From contig CAYPPG010000022.1 in the NCBI GenBank assembly GCA_964412555.1, positions 1 through 64,000 on the forward strand: a stretch of 64,000 nucleotides of DNA, given 5' to 3'. Below the pieces are notes generated by a model. It was given only the letters and a program-made list of their open reading frames with translations, was not told the origin of the DNA and did not search any database. Of the stretch, positions 15,505 through 25,246 are shown piece after piece (position 1 is the first letter of the stretch; each line of letters begins with the position of its first letter). Origin of the DNA: CAYPPG01 sp964412555 (GTDB taxonomy: Bacteria; Hinthialibacterota; Hinthialibacteria; Hinthialibacterales; Hinthialibacteraceae). Made by a program: the position numbers and the translations under genes.

Positions 15505-15834
15505 ATGTCTCCCAAAGAAAAGACCATCCAATTACTCCAAGAAAAACGAAGCTATTTGCAATCGAAATTCAGCGTAAGCAAGATCGGTGTATTTGGCTCC
15601 GTGGCTAAAGGCCATTCCAGTGAATCAAGTGATGTGGATATACTGGTGGAGTTCGACCATCCCGTCGGATTTCAATTTATAGAACTTGCCGATTATCTGG
15701 AAAGTCTACTCGGGCGCAAAGTCGACATTTTAACCTCTGCCGGTATTGAAACCATTCAATCGAAACATGTTGTTGATAGTATTCGTGAGGGTGTCATTTA
15801 TGTTGAAACGAACGGAAATGGAATCTTTTTTTGA
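15505..15834 (+). CDS. MNT-type minimal nucleotidyltransferase (orphan antitoxin-like)
   Basis: A 109-residue nucleotidyltransferase of the kind paired with HepT/DUF86 toxins, where MntA transfers AMP to the toxin. The active-site pattern GVFGSVAKG...SSDVDILVEF is present, with Gly31-Ser32 and metal-binding Asp43 and Asp45. The C-terminus IREGVIYV is typical. The expected DUF86/HepT gene is not adjacent; a second nucleotidyltransferase overlaps its 3' end by 35 bases instead. AAGGA lies 9 bases before the ATG. It may be an orphan left after loss of its partner. Confidence 0.85.
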   Translation: MSPKEKTIQLLQEKRSYLQSKFSVSKIGVFGSVAKGHSSESSDVDILVEFDHPVGFQFIELADYLESLLGRKVDILTSAGIETIQSKHVVDSIREGVIYVETNGNGIFF

Positions 15835-16153
15835 TAAAATCGTATGCAATTTACAAGTTGTGAATCCCTTGCAGATCATCCTATTTGGTTCCTATGCCAA
15901 AGGGAGAGTGGATGAAGAAAGTGACATTGATCTTGTCGTAATTCTTGATCTGGATCTGATCCCAAAGACCTATGATCAGAAACTTGCATTGAAAGTCCAA
16001 GTTCGTGAAAGTATCTATGAACTTTCACGGCAAAAACCAATTGATTTGACTATTTACACACGCGGAGAATTTGAACATTTGAAGAAAAATAGAACTTCGT
16101 TTTATAACGAAATTATGGACACAGGAAAATTACTGTATGAAAAAGCAATCTAA
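15800..16153 (+). CDS. MNT-type nucleotidyltransferase paired with HEPN protein
   Basis: A 117-residue nucleotidyltransferase with the active-site motif ILFGSYAKGRVDEESDIDLV (Gly30-Ser31, Asp42, Asp44) and the extended C-terminal half of the HEPN-associated class. The ATG at 15800 is chosen because GAGGG precedes it by 9 bases; longer starts have no site. It overlaps the upstream nucleotidyltransferase gene by 35 bases and the HEPN gene by 17 bases, so translational coupling is likely. By analogy to MNT/HEPN modules it would modify or neutralise the HEPN partner in the cytoplasm. Confidence 0.85.
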   Translation: MLKRTEMESFFDKIVCNLQVVNPLQIILFGSYAKGRVDEESDIDLVVILDLDLIPKTYDQKLALKVQVRESIYELSRQKPIDLTIYTRGEFEHLKKNRTSFYNEIMDTGKLLYEKAI

Positions 16154-16529
16154 AGACTGGTTAGATGCTGCAGACGATGACCTGAAAGTGATAGAAAAAA
16201 TCAGGGACGATGAATCCTTGACTAATATGATCGCTTTTCATTCTCAACAGGCGATTGAAAAATCTCTGAAGAGTATTTTGGAGGAATATGAAGCCAAAGT
16301 ACCAAGAATACACAACATTATCAAACTTAAGGAAATGACGGAGAAATTCATTCATTTGGAAATGGATAAAATCCTACTTGAACAAATAAATGAAGTTTAT
16401 TCAGATACACGTTACCCTTCTGATATTGGATTAATTCCATCTGGGAAACCAAGTCTTGAGTTGGCAACGCAGTTCTATGTTTTTGCTGTAAGCGTGAAAA
16501 ATGGAATAGAAGAAAAACTGAATACGTAA
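16137..16529 (+). CDS. HEPN-domain protein
   Basis: A 130-residue all-helical protein of the HEPN superfamily: KDWLDAADDDLKVIEKI, then AFHSQQAIEKSLKSIL, then VPRIHNI and YSDTRYPSD. The conserved Tyr-x3-Arg-Tyr-Pro of the nucleotidyltransferase-linked class is present (Tyr88, Arg92). The R-x4-6-H motif of HEPN ribonucleases is not visible, so nuclease activity is uncertain. It overlaps the nucleotidyltransferase gene by 17 bases and ends 14 bases before the convergent DUF362 gene. It closes the toxin-antitoxin island. Confidence 0.87.
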   Translation: MKKQSKDWLDAADDDLKVIEKIRDDESLTNMIAFHSQQAIEKSLKSILEEYEAKVPRIHNIIKLKEMTEKFIHLEMDKILLEQINEVYSDTRYPSDIGLIPSGKPSLELATQFYVFAVSVKNGIEEKLNT

Positions 16530-16542
16530 AAATATAGATATA

Positions 16543-18357
16543 TTAGTATTCATGACCATTTTTCCCCTCAACATCAAACTTAACCCCCAACACCCGCGAC
16601 CCCGCATACCGCCCATAATTAACCTCCTCCCGCGTATCCCAAAACGTCGCCGATTCCTTCGGCAACGGACGGGGAACAATTTTGCAGATGTTGAGTGCGA
16701 ATGCGGCGTTCGCTTTCGGGATGACGGAAGAGTGTGCCAATTTGACCAATAACGGATGACGGCCTTTCTTTAAAGATATTGTCTTGCTTGAGCGGCCGGG
16801 AAGAACGCATTTGATCGCATTTTCCTCTTTCTTCTCATAGACTTTCTCTCCACCAAGCCATAGGACGCAGGGATCGTTGGAACTGATCCACAGTTCCGCT
16901 TCTTCATCGTGCGGCACATCCACCCAACAAAATGCATAGTAGGAATGATCCTTTTTCAAGGGATAATGTGCGGCAAAATCGATGTATTCATCTGAAAAGT
17001 AAATCGGTTCCGTCCAACCGTTTTCTTCCGGTTTCGCGATCACCTCTGAATCCGGTGTCTTCAGATAAGAAGCGTTCAAATCACTGCCGGCAGCATAGTT
17101 AAGCAGCCAAACACGCGGCGATGTTCCATATCGCGGACGATTGGTTTTGTCTTTCACGCTGTGCTCAAAAAAATAAGTGGATTCTTCTATCCCGCGCTCG
17201 CTCACCACCTTAATTTGATTCTCATCCATGGTTCCCAATCCCTCCCGGGCGGCGTTGACGACATGTGCCGCATCCGCCGGATTGAGTCCCATCAATCTCA
17301 TGCAAACCGAATCCACTGCGACCATATCCACTCCCGCGACAATCATATTTCGGCGCACCGCGGTTCCACTTTGCACATGGAGCCGTTCCCTTCCTACAAT
17401 AGCGTCGACCACGTTGTACTGTGGGCGTCCAATGGCGGCTAAATCGACCACTTCAAGTTCGACGGAATTCCTCTCCGGATAATTTTTATGCAGTTTGGGA
17501 TCACCAGGATTCGGACCGCCGTATTTTCGGTTAAAGCCGTATTTTGCACCGGCAGCAAGCCCGATGTGATTCTTTAAACAAAGGGTCGCACTCGCTATGA
17601 CATGGATTTTCATAACAGGAACGTTGATAAACAGATCCGCATCGAGAAAGGATTCATGCACCCAGTAGGTTTCAAATTCGGGAAAGTCGATGAAATCGGG
17701 AACAGGGACTTCGCGAATCCGAGAGAGAGGTTCTTCGTAACTGCCGAAATTGGCATCCACAAGCTCGACATGAATACCGTGCTCTTCGAGGCGGTCAACC
17801 ATGTCGCGGTATCCCATTATTTCAAATCCATCGGCAATCTTGGCTTGACCACTATTATAGGCAGTATCCTTCATGTCGGGCATCAGCCACCCCGCACCGC
17901 ATTCCGCAATCGTATAATGAATATCGGAAAATCCTTGTTTCTCAATCCACAAAATGATGCCTTCCACCACTCGTGGATCAGTAGTGCAGCCTTTTTCATC
18001 TGTCACGATGACGATATTGGGCTTTAGGGTAATTTTTGCCCCATCGTAGAGCAGCGGCTTGAGATCACCGGCTTGATCCAGTGCATGAGCGACCATTTCC
18101 TGAACCTGATCGCGACTCAATTCCCGATCGAGCGATACTGGTGACTTTAAAGCCATATCATCCGACCGTACAAATGCGACACGCGCTGCATAATCCTCCG
18201 GCAATTCATCCTTTTTCAGCATCGAAACCGGTTTTGCCTCTGATATAGGCTTATCCGGAAATTGCGCCACAATGTCTACGATGATGAGTCCACATACAAG
18301 TGCTGCGATAACGATTCGTAAGAAAATACGATTGTGAATTCGGGAAAGGATATTCAT
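16543..18357 (-). CDS. DUF362-domain protein with C-terminal beta-sandwich
   Basis: A 604-residue protein with an N-terminal membrane anchor or signal (IVIAALVCGLIIVDIVAQF). The DUF362 region covers about residues 85-430: LKPNIVIVTDEKGCTTDPRV, INVPVMKIHVIASATLCLKN, NHIGLAAGAKYG and a DVVDAIVGRE-like segment. No CxxC ferredoxin cluster is visible, although many DUF362 proteins carry one. Residues 460-604 form a separate domain (YYAFCWVDVPHDEEAELWIS, then WLGGEKVYEK and GRHPLLVKLAHS) that resembles PA14 or carbohydrate-binding beta-sandwiches. AAAGG lies before the ATG. Function unknown; an exported location is likely. It is monocistronic and converges on the HEPN gene. Confidence 0.8.
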   Translation of the reverse strand: MNILSRIHNRIFLRIVIAALVCGLIIVDIVAQFPDKPISEAKPVSMLKKDELPEDYAARVAFVRSDDMALKSPVSLDRELSRDQVQEMVAHALDQAGDLKPLLYDGAKITLKPNIVIVTDEKGCTTDPRVVEGIILWIEKQGFSDIHYTIAECGAGWLMPDMKDTAYNSGQAKIADGFEIMGYRDMVDRLEEHGIHVELVDANFGSYEEPLSRIREVPVPDFIDFPEFETYWVHESFLDADLFINVPVMKIHVIASATLCLKNHIGLAAGAKYGFNRKYGGPNPGDPKLHKNYPERNSVELEVVDLAAIGRPQYNVVDAIVGRERLHVQSGTAVRRNMIVAGVDMVAVDSVCMRLMGLNPADAAHVVNAAREGLGTMDENQIKVVSERGIEESTYFFEHSVKDKTNRPRYGTSPRVWLLNYAAGSDLNASYLKTPDSEVIAKPEENGWTEPIYFSDEYIDFAAHYPLKKDHSYYAFCWVDVPHDEEAELWISSNDPCVLWLGGEKVYEKKEENAIKCVLPGRSSKTISLKKGRHPLLVKLAHSSVIPKANAAFALNICKIVPRPLPKESATFWDTREEVNYGRYAGSRVLGVKFDVEGKNGHEY

Positions 18358-18509
18358 GATAAGCCTTTCGATTCGAAAGAAATGATTGGATTGTTTCGGT
18401 TTTGTGTTCCAACAAAAATGTAATCCAGGGGAATGGCTGGGTCAAGCAGTTCGTTTTTTGGGGATTATGCTTCTTCTGTCTAGAAACGAAAACGATCCGA
18501 GAAACATCA

Positions 18510-19319
18510 TCAAGTCTTACTGATCATATGTCTTTTAAGTGGCGGTTCCAGTGCTTCATTCCACTGAGATTGAATCGCGTTCGGTGCCATTGTTATGGAA
18601 TTCGAGTCTTGCGATTCAATAACAAAATCAGAATGTCCTAATATCACCATCTTACGCGGCCCGGGGATTACGGATTTGACCCATGTGCGAAATATAAGGG
18701 GATGATGATGAGGAATCATTGCCGTAATTTCCAATCGTGTATCCGGACGAAGTGGAACACGCACTTCATGATAGGATGGAATAACGACAATGAGACCGTC
18801 TCGTTCCACATCGATCAAATGTCCCCATAACGAAACGTTCTTTCTGTCGACATATTTGATGAACAATCGGATGCCAGGAATCAAATCTCGTGTTGACCGT
18901 ATTGATTCATTTTCGGTGAGTATTTTCCCAAACAGTTTTTCCCGTATAGATTGGACCATCCACCGTTCATATCGCCGTCCGGTTTCTTCAACAGGACGGG
19001 CCAGTTTCTCAAACCACTCAGCCTCATGTAAAATCCGGGCAATCGGCTCCAAATGGGCTTCTTTCGATAAGCGAAGTAGAAGTGAACCTTCTTTGTGAGT
19101 TAAACCATATCGGTCTGTTAAGAGGCGAAACTTTTTGACGTCTTTATTTTTTATAAGAAATTTGTGATAGTAAGAATACACCATATACAATAGAAGAATG
19201 CATCCTACTAGCAAACACAGAAAGATCAAAATCTCGAATACATTTTCGAGGTTTTGATTTGGTTTAAAGAAGAAATAGTCCGGAAAACGGAACACTGAAA
19301 TCACTTCCTTTCTACTCAT
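18510..19319 (-). CDS. Membrane protein with PilZ/YcgR-like domain
   Basis: A 269-residue protein. One membrane helix lies at about residues 27-50 (ILIFLCLLVGCILLLYMVY), followed by a cytoplasmic helical region to 145. A beta-rich domain follows at about 145-250: LIPGIRLFIKYVDRKN, then GHLIDVERDGLIVVIP and VRVPLRPDTRLEITAMIP. This order resembles the YcgR N-terminal (PilZN) and PilZ barrels found in cyclic-di-GMP effectors, but the RxxxR and DxSxxG residues are not evident. The PilZ-like call is therefore tentative. It is not in an operon. The ribosome site before the ATG is weak. Confidence 0.5.
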   Translation of the reverse strand: MSRKEVISVFRFPDYFFFKPNQNLENVFEILIFLCLLVGCILLLYMVYSYYHKFLIKNKDVKKFRLLTDRYGLTHKEGSLLLRLSKEAHLEPIARILHEAEWFEKLARPVEETGRRYERWMVQSIREKLFGKILTENESIRSTRDLIPGIRLFIKYVDRKNVSLWGHLIDVERDGLIVVIPSYHEVRVPLRPDTRLEITAMIPHHHPLIFRTWVKSVIPGPRKMVILGHSDFVIESQDSNSITMAPNAIQSQWNEALEPPLKRHMISKT

Positions 19320-19601
19320 TTTCTTCTATAAGATAGTATAGCAATTTTTGTACCTTTTATCTCGTTCTGGAATGAACATTGTGTGAATAAGAATCGTAAA
19401 AGGATAAATAATTTCTGCGAACACGATTGTATTTCTACTCTTCTTGATCGATTAAGATCAAAAGTTGTCTATATATATAAATAACCATGATTTCAATGGA
19501 AGTAACCTTTTTCTCATCTTCTTTTCCGTTACTATGTATAAATACCCAACTCCTAGTTTCCATGCCAACCTGTTAACGAAAACAGATGAAGGATTTATTC
19601 G

Positions 19602-22600
19602 ATGAAATTGCTTTTTCAGCGTGTTGAATCACGGCTTAACGAATTTGTGAAATTTTTGTATGAAACTCAAAAACATGTGCAGCAAATTGCCATTGCAAGT
19701 GAACCTATCGCCGATCCTTTCGATTTTTCCGAAAAAGGGGGCAACTGGCAGCCTTTTTCAATCGGTTCATCCTGGCCGGCGTTCGAATTGTATTTTTGGC
19801 TGCATATTCCTATAACAATTCCCGCAGAGTGGAGCGGAAAAGAAGTCGAACTGATCGTCTTATTATCCAAAGACTACACGTTGCATACACCGGAAGGATT
19901 GGCATATGTGAACGGAACGTTACGGCACGGTTTGGACAGAAATCACCACACTCTTCTGTTGACGAACTCAGCTGAACCGAATGAAGTTTTCAATGTTGCC
20001 ATCCGTGTGTATTCAGGAGAACCGCTGCAATACATCACGCAAAACTCCTTGTGTTCCTATCAATTGTCTGATTGCTCAATTGCCGTTCCCAATGCACATG
20101 CAAAAGAATTCTACTTTTTGGCAAAATCGGTCTTTGATGTTTTGTCTACCTTTTCGAAGGAATCAAGACTCCGGTATGAATTGTTGGAAATGGTAGGAGA
20201 ATGCTTTCAGCGAATCGATTATAAACACCCTTTTTCTTCACAATTTTACGAGTCGATCCAGCACGCTTTGGATTTTTTGAAAAAAGAAATACAATCGATT
20301 GACATCTTTCCTTCTCGAATACAAGTAACCGGAACTGGGCATGCCCATATCGATATTGCCTGGCTATGGCCGATCAAAAGAACTCGAGAAAAAGCAATTC
20401 AAACGTTTTCAACCGTCTTGGAACTGATGGAGCACTATCCGGAATACCGATTCTTTCAAAGCCAACCTCAATTGTACCAATTTGTAAAAGAAGACCACCC
20501 GGAATTGTATGAACGAATCCGTCAGCGGATCAAGGATGGACGCTGGGAAGCTGACGGTGGTATGTGGGTCGAAGGGGATTGCAATGTTACATCGGGAGAA
20601 TCCATCGTCCGGCAATTTCTTTATGGAAGTCAGTTTTTTGAAAATGAGTTGGATTCGGTCTGTTCGATTTTGTGGCTGCCGGATGTTTTCGGGTATAGCG
20701 GCCAGTTGCCCCAAATCATGCAAAAGGCTGAAATCTCGTATTTTATGACTACAAAAATTTCGTGGAATCAATACAATCAAATGCCTTACGACTCCTTCCG
20801 TTGGCGGGGAATTGATGGGACGGAAATTCTTGCTCATTTTGTCACTACACCAACGGAACACTGGTTTAAAACTTATAACGCTCTTTTGACTCCGGAAGAA
20901 ATCAAAGGAGCATGGGATGCCTACCATCAAAAAGACATTCACAATGAAATTTTAATTGTATTTGGACATGGTGATGGAGGCGGCGGTCCGACGGAAGAAA
21001 TGCTGCTTACAGCAAAACATATCAAAAATTTGCCCGGATTTCCCACTGTTCAACAGGGACCAGTCCGTGATTTTTTCTACCGTTTGGGAAAAATACGCAA
21101 GAATGCGCCGGTATGGGAAGGCGAACTTTATCTGGAATATCATCGAGGAACATATACCTCGCAAGCCCGAAATAAACGCTTGAATCGGGAAGCGGAATTC
21201 CGAATGCAACAAACAGAATGGATGGCTTCAATAGCCTCTCTATATGGTTTCGAATATCCCCGCGAACAGTTGCAAACCATCTGGAAAAAGATTTTGTTAA
21301 ATCAATTCCATGACATTTTACCGGGTTCATCCATTCATAAAGTATACGAAGAAAGTGAGCGGGATTACGGTTGGATACAAAAAGAAACCGATCAAATCAT
21401 CGAATCGGCAAAATCAAATCTCACGCGAGCGTCCAATGCCGCATCGAGTCTTATATTTACTTTCATCAATACCTTGGGCTGGTGTCGATTAGAACCCTAT
21501 AGAATTCCTGATATCGGAATAACAAATGCTGTATCCATGCAATTGGATGGACGCGAAGCGGTGTTTCAACCGATCCAATTCATCAATGGAAATCGAATGA
21601 TTGTAGTCGATGGACTTCCCTTGAATTCGTTCAGTTTGACAACAGTTGCTTTTGAGCCACACGAGAAAAAGTTCTCTCCTCTGGAAACTTCATCCACATC
21701 ACTGAAGAATGAGTGGCTTCAAATACAATTGAATCAACAGGGTGAAATCGCTTCTTTGTATGATAAAGAATTTGACCGTGAAATTCTGAATTCTGGTGAA
21801 CCGGCGAATGTTTTTCAAGTATTTGAAGACAAACCGATTGATCATGACGCGTGGGATATCGATATTTTTTATCAGGATAAACTTCTTTCAACCGGTGAAG
21901 CGGCAACAATGGAAATAATCGAAGAAGGCCCATTACGCGCTACACTTAAGGTGACCAAGACAATCTTGGACGGCACAATCGAGCAACATATTTCTATTTA
22001 TCGCTCTTCCCGGCGGATTGATTTTGATACAAAAATCGAGTGGTCCAACAAAGATGTGTTGCTCAAGGTCTCTTTTCCGGTTGCGATTCATGCGAACCGC
22101 GCCACTTATGACATCCAATTCGGCAACATTCAGCGCCCCACCCATTGGAATACCAGCTGGGATTGGGCAAGATTCGAAACATGGGCGCATAAATGGGTGG
22201 ATTTGTCGGAAGGGGATTATGGTGTGAGTTTAATGAACGATTGCAAGTACGGACATGACATTCGCGGTCACACAATCCGAATGACTTTAATCAAATGCGC
22301 CAGTGCCCCCGATCCGCTCGCCGATGTCGGAACTCATTATTTCGCCTATAGCCTGTACCCTCATGCCGGAGATTGGCGTGAGGCTTATATTCCACAAAGA
22401 GCTTACGAGTTCAACGTTGATCCGCTTGTTTTCCCTGGGGAAGTGAATCCTTCGATCATTGGAAGCAGTACTCCATTTGCCAAAGTAGATTGTGATCACG
22501 TCCTGTTGGAAACGGTAAAAATTTCGGAAGATGAAAACGCATTTGTACTTCGGCTTTTTGAATGCTACAACCAACGAGGACCTGTTCAACTTCAATTTTT

Positions 22601-22730
22601 TCAGCCACTTAAAAAAGCCACCGAATGCAATTTGTTGGAAAGAGATGAACGGGAAGTGGAATGGAATGAGAATGTACTGAGTTTCTTTATCAAACCGTAT
22701 GAGGTACGGACATTTAAAGTGTGGTTCTAG
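19602..22730 (+). CDS. GH38 alpha-mannosidase
   Basis: A 1042-residue cytoplasmic alpha-mannosidase (no signal peptide). After an N-terminal beta domain (1-240), the catalytic barrel opens with TGTGHAHIDIAWLWPIKRT. His249 and Asp251 are likely zinc ligands. LWLPDVFGYSGQLPQI supplies the nucleophile Asp361, and FGHGDGGGGPTEEM supplies His456. A three-helix bundle and long beta-sheet regions follow, as in the long bacterial/fungal GH38 subgroup (family length about 1000). Alpha-mannosidases of this type trim oligosaccharides inside the cell. GAAGGA lies 9 bases before the ATG. It is convergent with the DUF89 gene, 9 bases apart. An inverted TTGATC-N6-GATCAA lies upstream at 19444-19461. Confidence 0.93.
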   Translation: MKLLFQRVESRLNEFVKFLYETQKHVQQIAIASEPIADPFDFSEKGGNWQPFSIGSSWPAFELYFWLHIPITIPAEWSGKEVELIVLLSKDYTLHTPEGLAYVNGTLRHGLDRNHHTLLLTNSAEPNEVFNVAIRVYSGEPLQYITQNSLCSYQLSDCSIAVPNAHAKEFYFLAKSVFDVLSTFSKESRLRYELLEMVGECFQRIDYKHPFSSQFYESIQHALDFLKKEIQSIDIFPSRIQVTGTGHAHIDIAWLWPIKRTREKAIQTFSTVLELMEHYPEYRFFQSQPQLYQFVKEDHPELYERIRQRIKDGRWEADGGMWVEGDCNVTSGESIVRQFLYGSQFFENELDSVCSILWLPDVFGYSGQLPQIMQKAEISYFMTTKISWNQYNQMPYDSFRWRGIDGTEILAHFVTTPTEHWFKTYNALLTPEEIKGAWDAYHQKDIHNEILIVFGHGDGGGGPTEEMLLTAKHIKNLPGFPTVQQGPVRDFFYRLGKIRKNAPVWEGELYLEYHRGTYTSQARNKRLNREAEFRMQQTEWMASIASLYGFEYPREQLQTIWKKILLNQFHDILPGSSIHKVYEESERDYGWIQKETDQIIESAKSNLTRASNAASSLIFTFINTLGWCRLEPYRIPDIGITNAVSMQLDGREAVFQPIQFINGNRMIVVDGLPLNSFSLTTVAFEPHEKKFSPLETSSTSLKNEWLQIQLNQQGEIASLYDKEFDREILNSGEPANVFQVFEDKPIDHDAWDIDIFYQDKLLSTGEAATMEIIEEGPLRATLKVTKTILDGTIEQHISIYRSSRRIDFDTKIEWSNKDVLLKVSFPVAIHANRATYDIQFGNIQRPTHWNTSWDWARFETWAHKWVDLSEGDYGVSLMNDCKYGHDIRGHTIRMTLIKCASAPDPLADVGTHYFAYSLYPHAGDWREAYIPQRAYEFNVDPLVFPGEVNPSIIGSSTPFAKVDCDHVLLETVKISEDENAFVLRLFECYNQRGPVQLQFFQPLKKATECNLLERDEREVEWNENVLSFFIKPYEVRTFKVWF

Positions 22731-22739
22731 TGATTTGGT

Positions 22740-23675
22740 TTAGAAATTGGAAAGAACCCGGCTTCGATCTTCCAAGGAATAGGGATCCAACCGAGAGTCC
22801 TGCTTTTCTTCTTGGGGAACATTTCGATTGTAATTCAATACCAAGTCCCCGACTTCACAACCAATATGATTTGCGATGACAGGACATTTTGCCTTCAAGA
22901 TAAAAAAGATATTTTGAGGTGAATGGCTCAACGTTTCGTAATTCCCTTGTCCTTTGGCGATAATGAAACTGGCGTTATAGAAATGGTCCAGAAAAGTTTC
23001 CGAACAAAGTTCGAGGATTGTGCCAGGGGCATCATTTCCATTATCGATAACGTGAACAAGGTCCGTTATTCCAACAGCTTGCGCATCGGCCATCGTGGCG
23101 TCATTGATTATGGGATATCCTCTGACGGCGTAGACAATTTTTTGCATTGGGAGAAGTTCGATCAATAATTTGTCAAATACAATTTCCCCTGCATTGTCCC
23201 CGATAAAGAGGATGGTTTCGGCATCATTAAGCGATTGTTGAAAATCTTTCATATCACGGTCCATAAAGTGAGCCGTCAAAGAATGCTCGATTGCATGTTG
23301 AACGTAAAAATCGTCAATCTCTTTGTTGGGACCGAAATCGATGATATTTCCGGCTATGGACAAACGGACAGCCGTTTCTAAAGGATTGGGGGATTGACGG
23401 ATCCGTTTCTTTAATTCCGGATATCGCTTCATGGCAAAGTGATTGAAATATTCTTTTACCTTCTCATAAGGATCGTCAATTCCGGTTATCTCCTTGATCA
23501 GCCTGTGGATACGTCTTCCCATGATAGGAGGTGAATCGTGCAAATCCATTTCACTGGCATAACGTAACACTTCGCGGAGTACTTTTTCGTGTAGATTCAC
23601 ATCCTCGGACACGAAACGAATCGCTTCCAGAGATTGGCGGACAAAACAGGGAATACAGTCAAGATAGGTTCTCAT
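22740..23675 (-). CDS. DUF89/ARMT1-like damage-control phosphatase
   Basis: A 311-residue member of the DUF89 family, metal-dependent phosphatases that hydrolyse damaged or surplus sugar phosphates and related metabolites. The active-site motifs are visible: Asn110 in SIAGN, GDNAGEIVFDKLL with Asp160 and Asn161, a second Asn-Asp pair at 191-192, and AKGQGNYE at 240-247. The N-terminal CIPCFVRQ (Cys7, Cys10) is typical of the archaeal/bacterial subfamily I. Cytoplasmic. Physiological substrate unknown. It neighbours the GH38 mannosidase convergently, which may be coincidental. Confidence 0.88.
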   Translation of the reverse strand: MRTYLDCIPCFVRQSLEAIRFVSEDVNLHEKVLREVLRYASEMDLHDSPPIMGRRIHRLIKEITGIDDPYEKVKEYFNHFAMKRYPELKKRIRQSPNPLETAVRLSIAGNIIDFGPNKEIDDFYVQHAIEHSLTAHFMDRDMKDFQQSLNDAETILFIGDNAGEIVFDKLLIELLPMQKIVYAVRGYPIINDATMADAQAVGITDLVHVIDNGNDAPGTILELCSETFLDHFYNASFIIAKGQGNYETLSHSPQNIFFILKAKCPVIANHIGCEVGDLVLNYNRNVPQEEKQDSRLDPYSLEDRSRVLSNF

Positions 23676-23751
23676 ATTGATTCATAAGTCCAATGTGGGT
23701 TTACAAGATCGATATATCAATATCTGTATATTATACTCTCTATCATGAAAA

Positions 23752-23776
23752 AGGCCTACCCGTGAAGGGTAGGCCT
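23752..23776 (-). terminator. Rho-independent terminator
   Basis: A perfect 10-base stem, AGGCCTACCC / GGGTAGGCCT, with a 5-base loop. On the minus strand it is followed by TTTTTC, 24 bases after the stop of the gene at 23801-25246, which it should terminate. Confidence 0.9.
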
Positions 23777-23800
23777 GAAGGCAATATAAAAAAACACTTA

Positions 23801-25246
23801 TCAATAAAGTTCCCAATCGGCGATCGGGGTTTCATCCATCAATGGATTTTCAAGTACTACAGCGAACGTTTGTTCCGCAGGTGTAAGATCGTTGGTATTG
23901 GGATCTAAAGTTACACCATCGGCGGCAATCATGATCCGCTGATTGTTCATGGATACATTGACTTCTTTGCTCATGAAACCTTGAATGGTTTCGGCATCAT
24001 AACGTTCACTATTGACAAAAGCCAGAAATGTAGGGGTAACCGGTTCCATATTCTCGTCGAAGATTCGAGCAACAACTTGTTCGTTTGCCGGTTCACTTGT
24101 CAACACATAGGCTACACAAATATTCCCAAGTTCATCGATAGCAAGTTCACCACGTCCGAAGGTGCCGATATCCCATAATTCGATTTCATTGGCGGTCACT
24201 TCTTTATCGGCTTCTCCCGTTTGTGCGTTGATTCGGGATAGTTTCATGTCGCCGATATCATCGTTTCCAAGAATATAGACGTAGTCACTTGTGATCGTCG
24301 AGGCGATTCGGGTACCATCCCCACGGCCGGTGTCCGCTACTGTCGTCCATTCAGCCTGTTCCACAACATGCTGTACTTCCGCCGCATTGTTATACAGAGT
24401 CATAATTCCTTCTGTACGAACTGCGAATCCGCCGTCAAAGGGAGCCATATTCGACCAGATACTGTGACTGGAATCATCACCGGCTGCATTGAAGGGTCCT
24501 TTGATTACTTCGCCGGTTTCTCCGTCATAGAGAGTTCCTACCGCTGCACGTCCGGCGTAAAATACTTCGTTGCGGTCTTCCACGACAACGACCAAGTTTC
24601 CATCGGAAAGAAAACGCATATCGCCACCGTAACGCATCTGGTTATTTTGAAATCCCTCGATATCTCCCTGACCGTAAACCGGATCAAGGACATTCGTAAT
24701 CGGATCTGGGCCATCTGGAGTTAAATTAAACAACTGAAACGCAGCAATCTGGTTTTCAGTATAGAGAAATGCCTGATCCCAACGGTCATTTCCTTGGAAT
24801 TCATCATACAAATACGGTGTTGATTCAATTCCTACGGCATAACGCGTTTGACCAGGCCGGCGATCCGTGGCAATTCGTGGAGGATTTCCACTTTGGCGAG
24901 CCTCATTCAAATTTGCGGTATAAGGATCTCCACCATCGCCATAAAAGCCCCAATATTCTTCAATGGAACCATCCGTGTTGAAGAAAGCGACTTTCATATT
25001 CATCCCACTCGTCTGTCCGTCGGGATACGCACCCGCCACAAGGGCTAGTGTCCCATCACCGAGTACATCCGTAAACGGTTCCCAATATTTACCCATATCG
25101 ACATCTTCGTTAAAAAACAAGGTATCGGGAATCAATACCGTCACACCGGCTTCTTCGTGCGTGTAAGGAACTTGATCCTGTGCCATAATTCCCGGCACAA
25201 AACACAAAAGACTCAATGCACACACAAAATAATACTTTCCTTTCAT
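23801..25246 (-). CDS. Secreted protein of unknown function, probable beta-propeller
   Basis: A 481-residue exported protein with a signal peptide (YYFVCALSLLCFVPGIMA) and a strong AAGGAGAG ribosome site. It has no cysteine-rich or catalytic motif that I recognise. Recurrent segments such as DVLGDGTLALVAG, FLSDGNLVVVVED, FDGGFAVRTEG and IDELGNICVAYV look like blades of a beta-propeller. Asp/Asn-rich turns could bind calcium. It ends near a clear terminator. Probably periplasmic or extracellular; binding to carbohydrate or protein is only a guess. Confidence 0.75.
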   Translation of the reverse strand: MKGKYYFVCALSLLCFVPGIMAQDQVPYTHEEAGVTVLIPDTLFFNEDVDMGKYWEPFTDVLGDGTLALVAGAYPDGQTSGMNMKVAFFNTDGSIEEYWGFYGDGGDPYTANLNEARQSGNPPRIATDRRPGQTRYAVGIESTPYLYDEFQGNDRWDQAFLYTENQIAAFQLFNLTPDGPDPITNVLDPVYGQGDIEGFQNNQMRYGGDMRFLSDGNLVVVVEDRNEVFYAGRAAVGTLYDGETGEVIKGPFNAAGDDSSHSIWSNMAPFDGGFAVRTEGIMTLYNNAAEVQHVVEQAEWTTVADTGRGDGTRIASTITSDYVYILGNDDIGDMKLSRINAQTGEADKEVTANEIELWDIGTFGRGELAIDELGNICVAYVLTSEPANEQVVARIFDENMEPVTPTFLAFVNSERYDAETIQGFMSKEVNVSMNNQRIMIAADGVTLDPNTNDLTPAEQTFAVVLENPLMDETPIADWELY

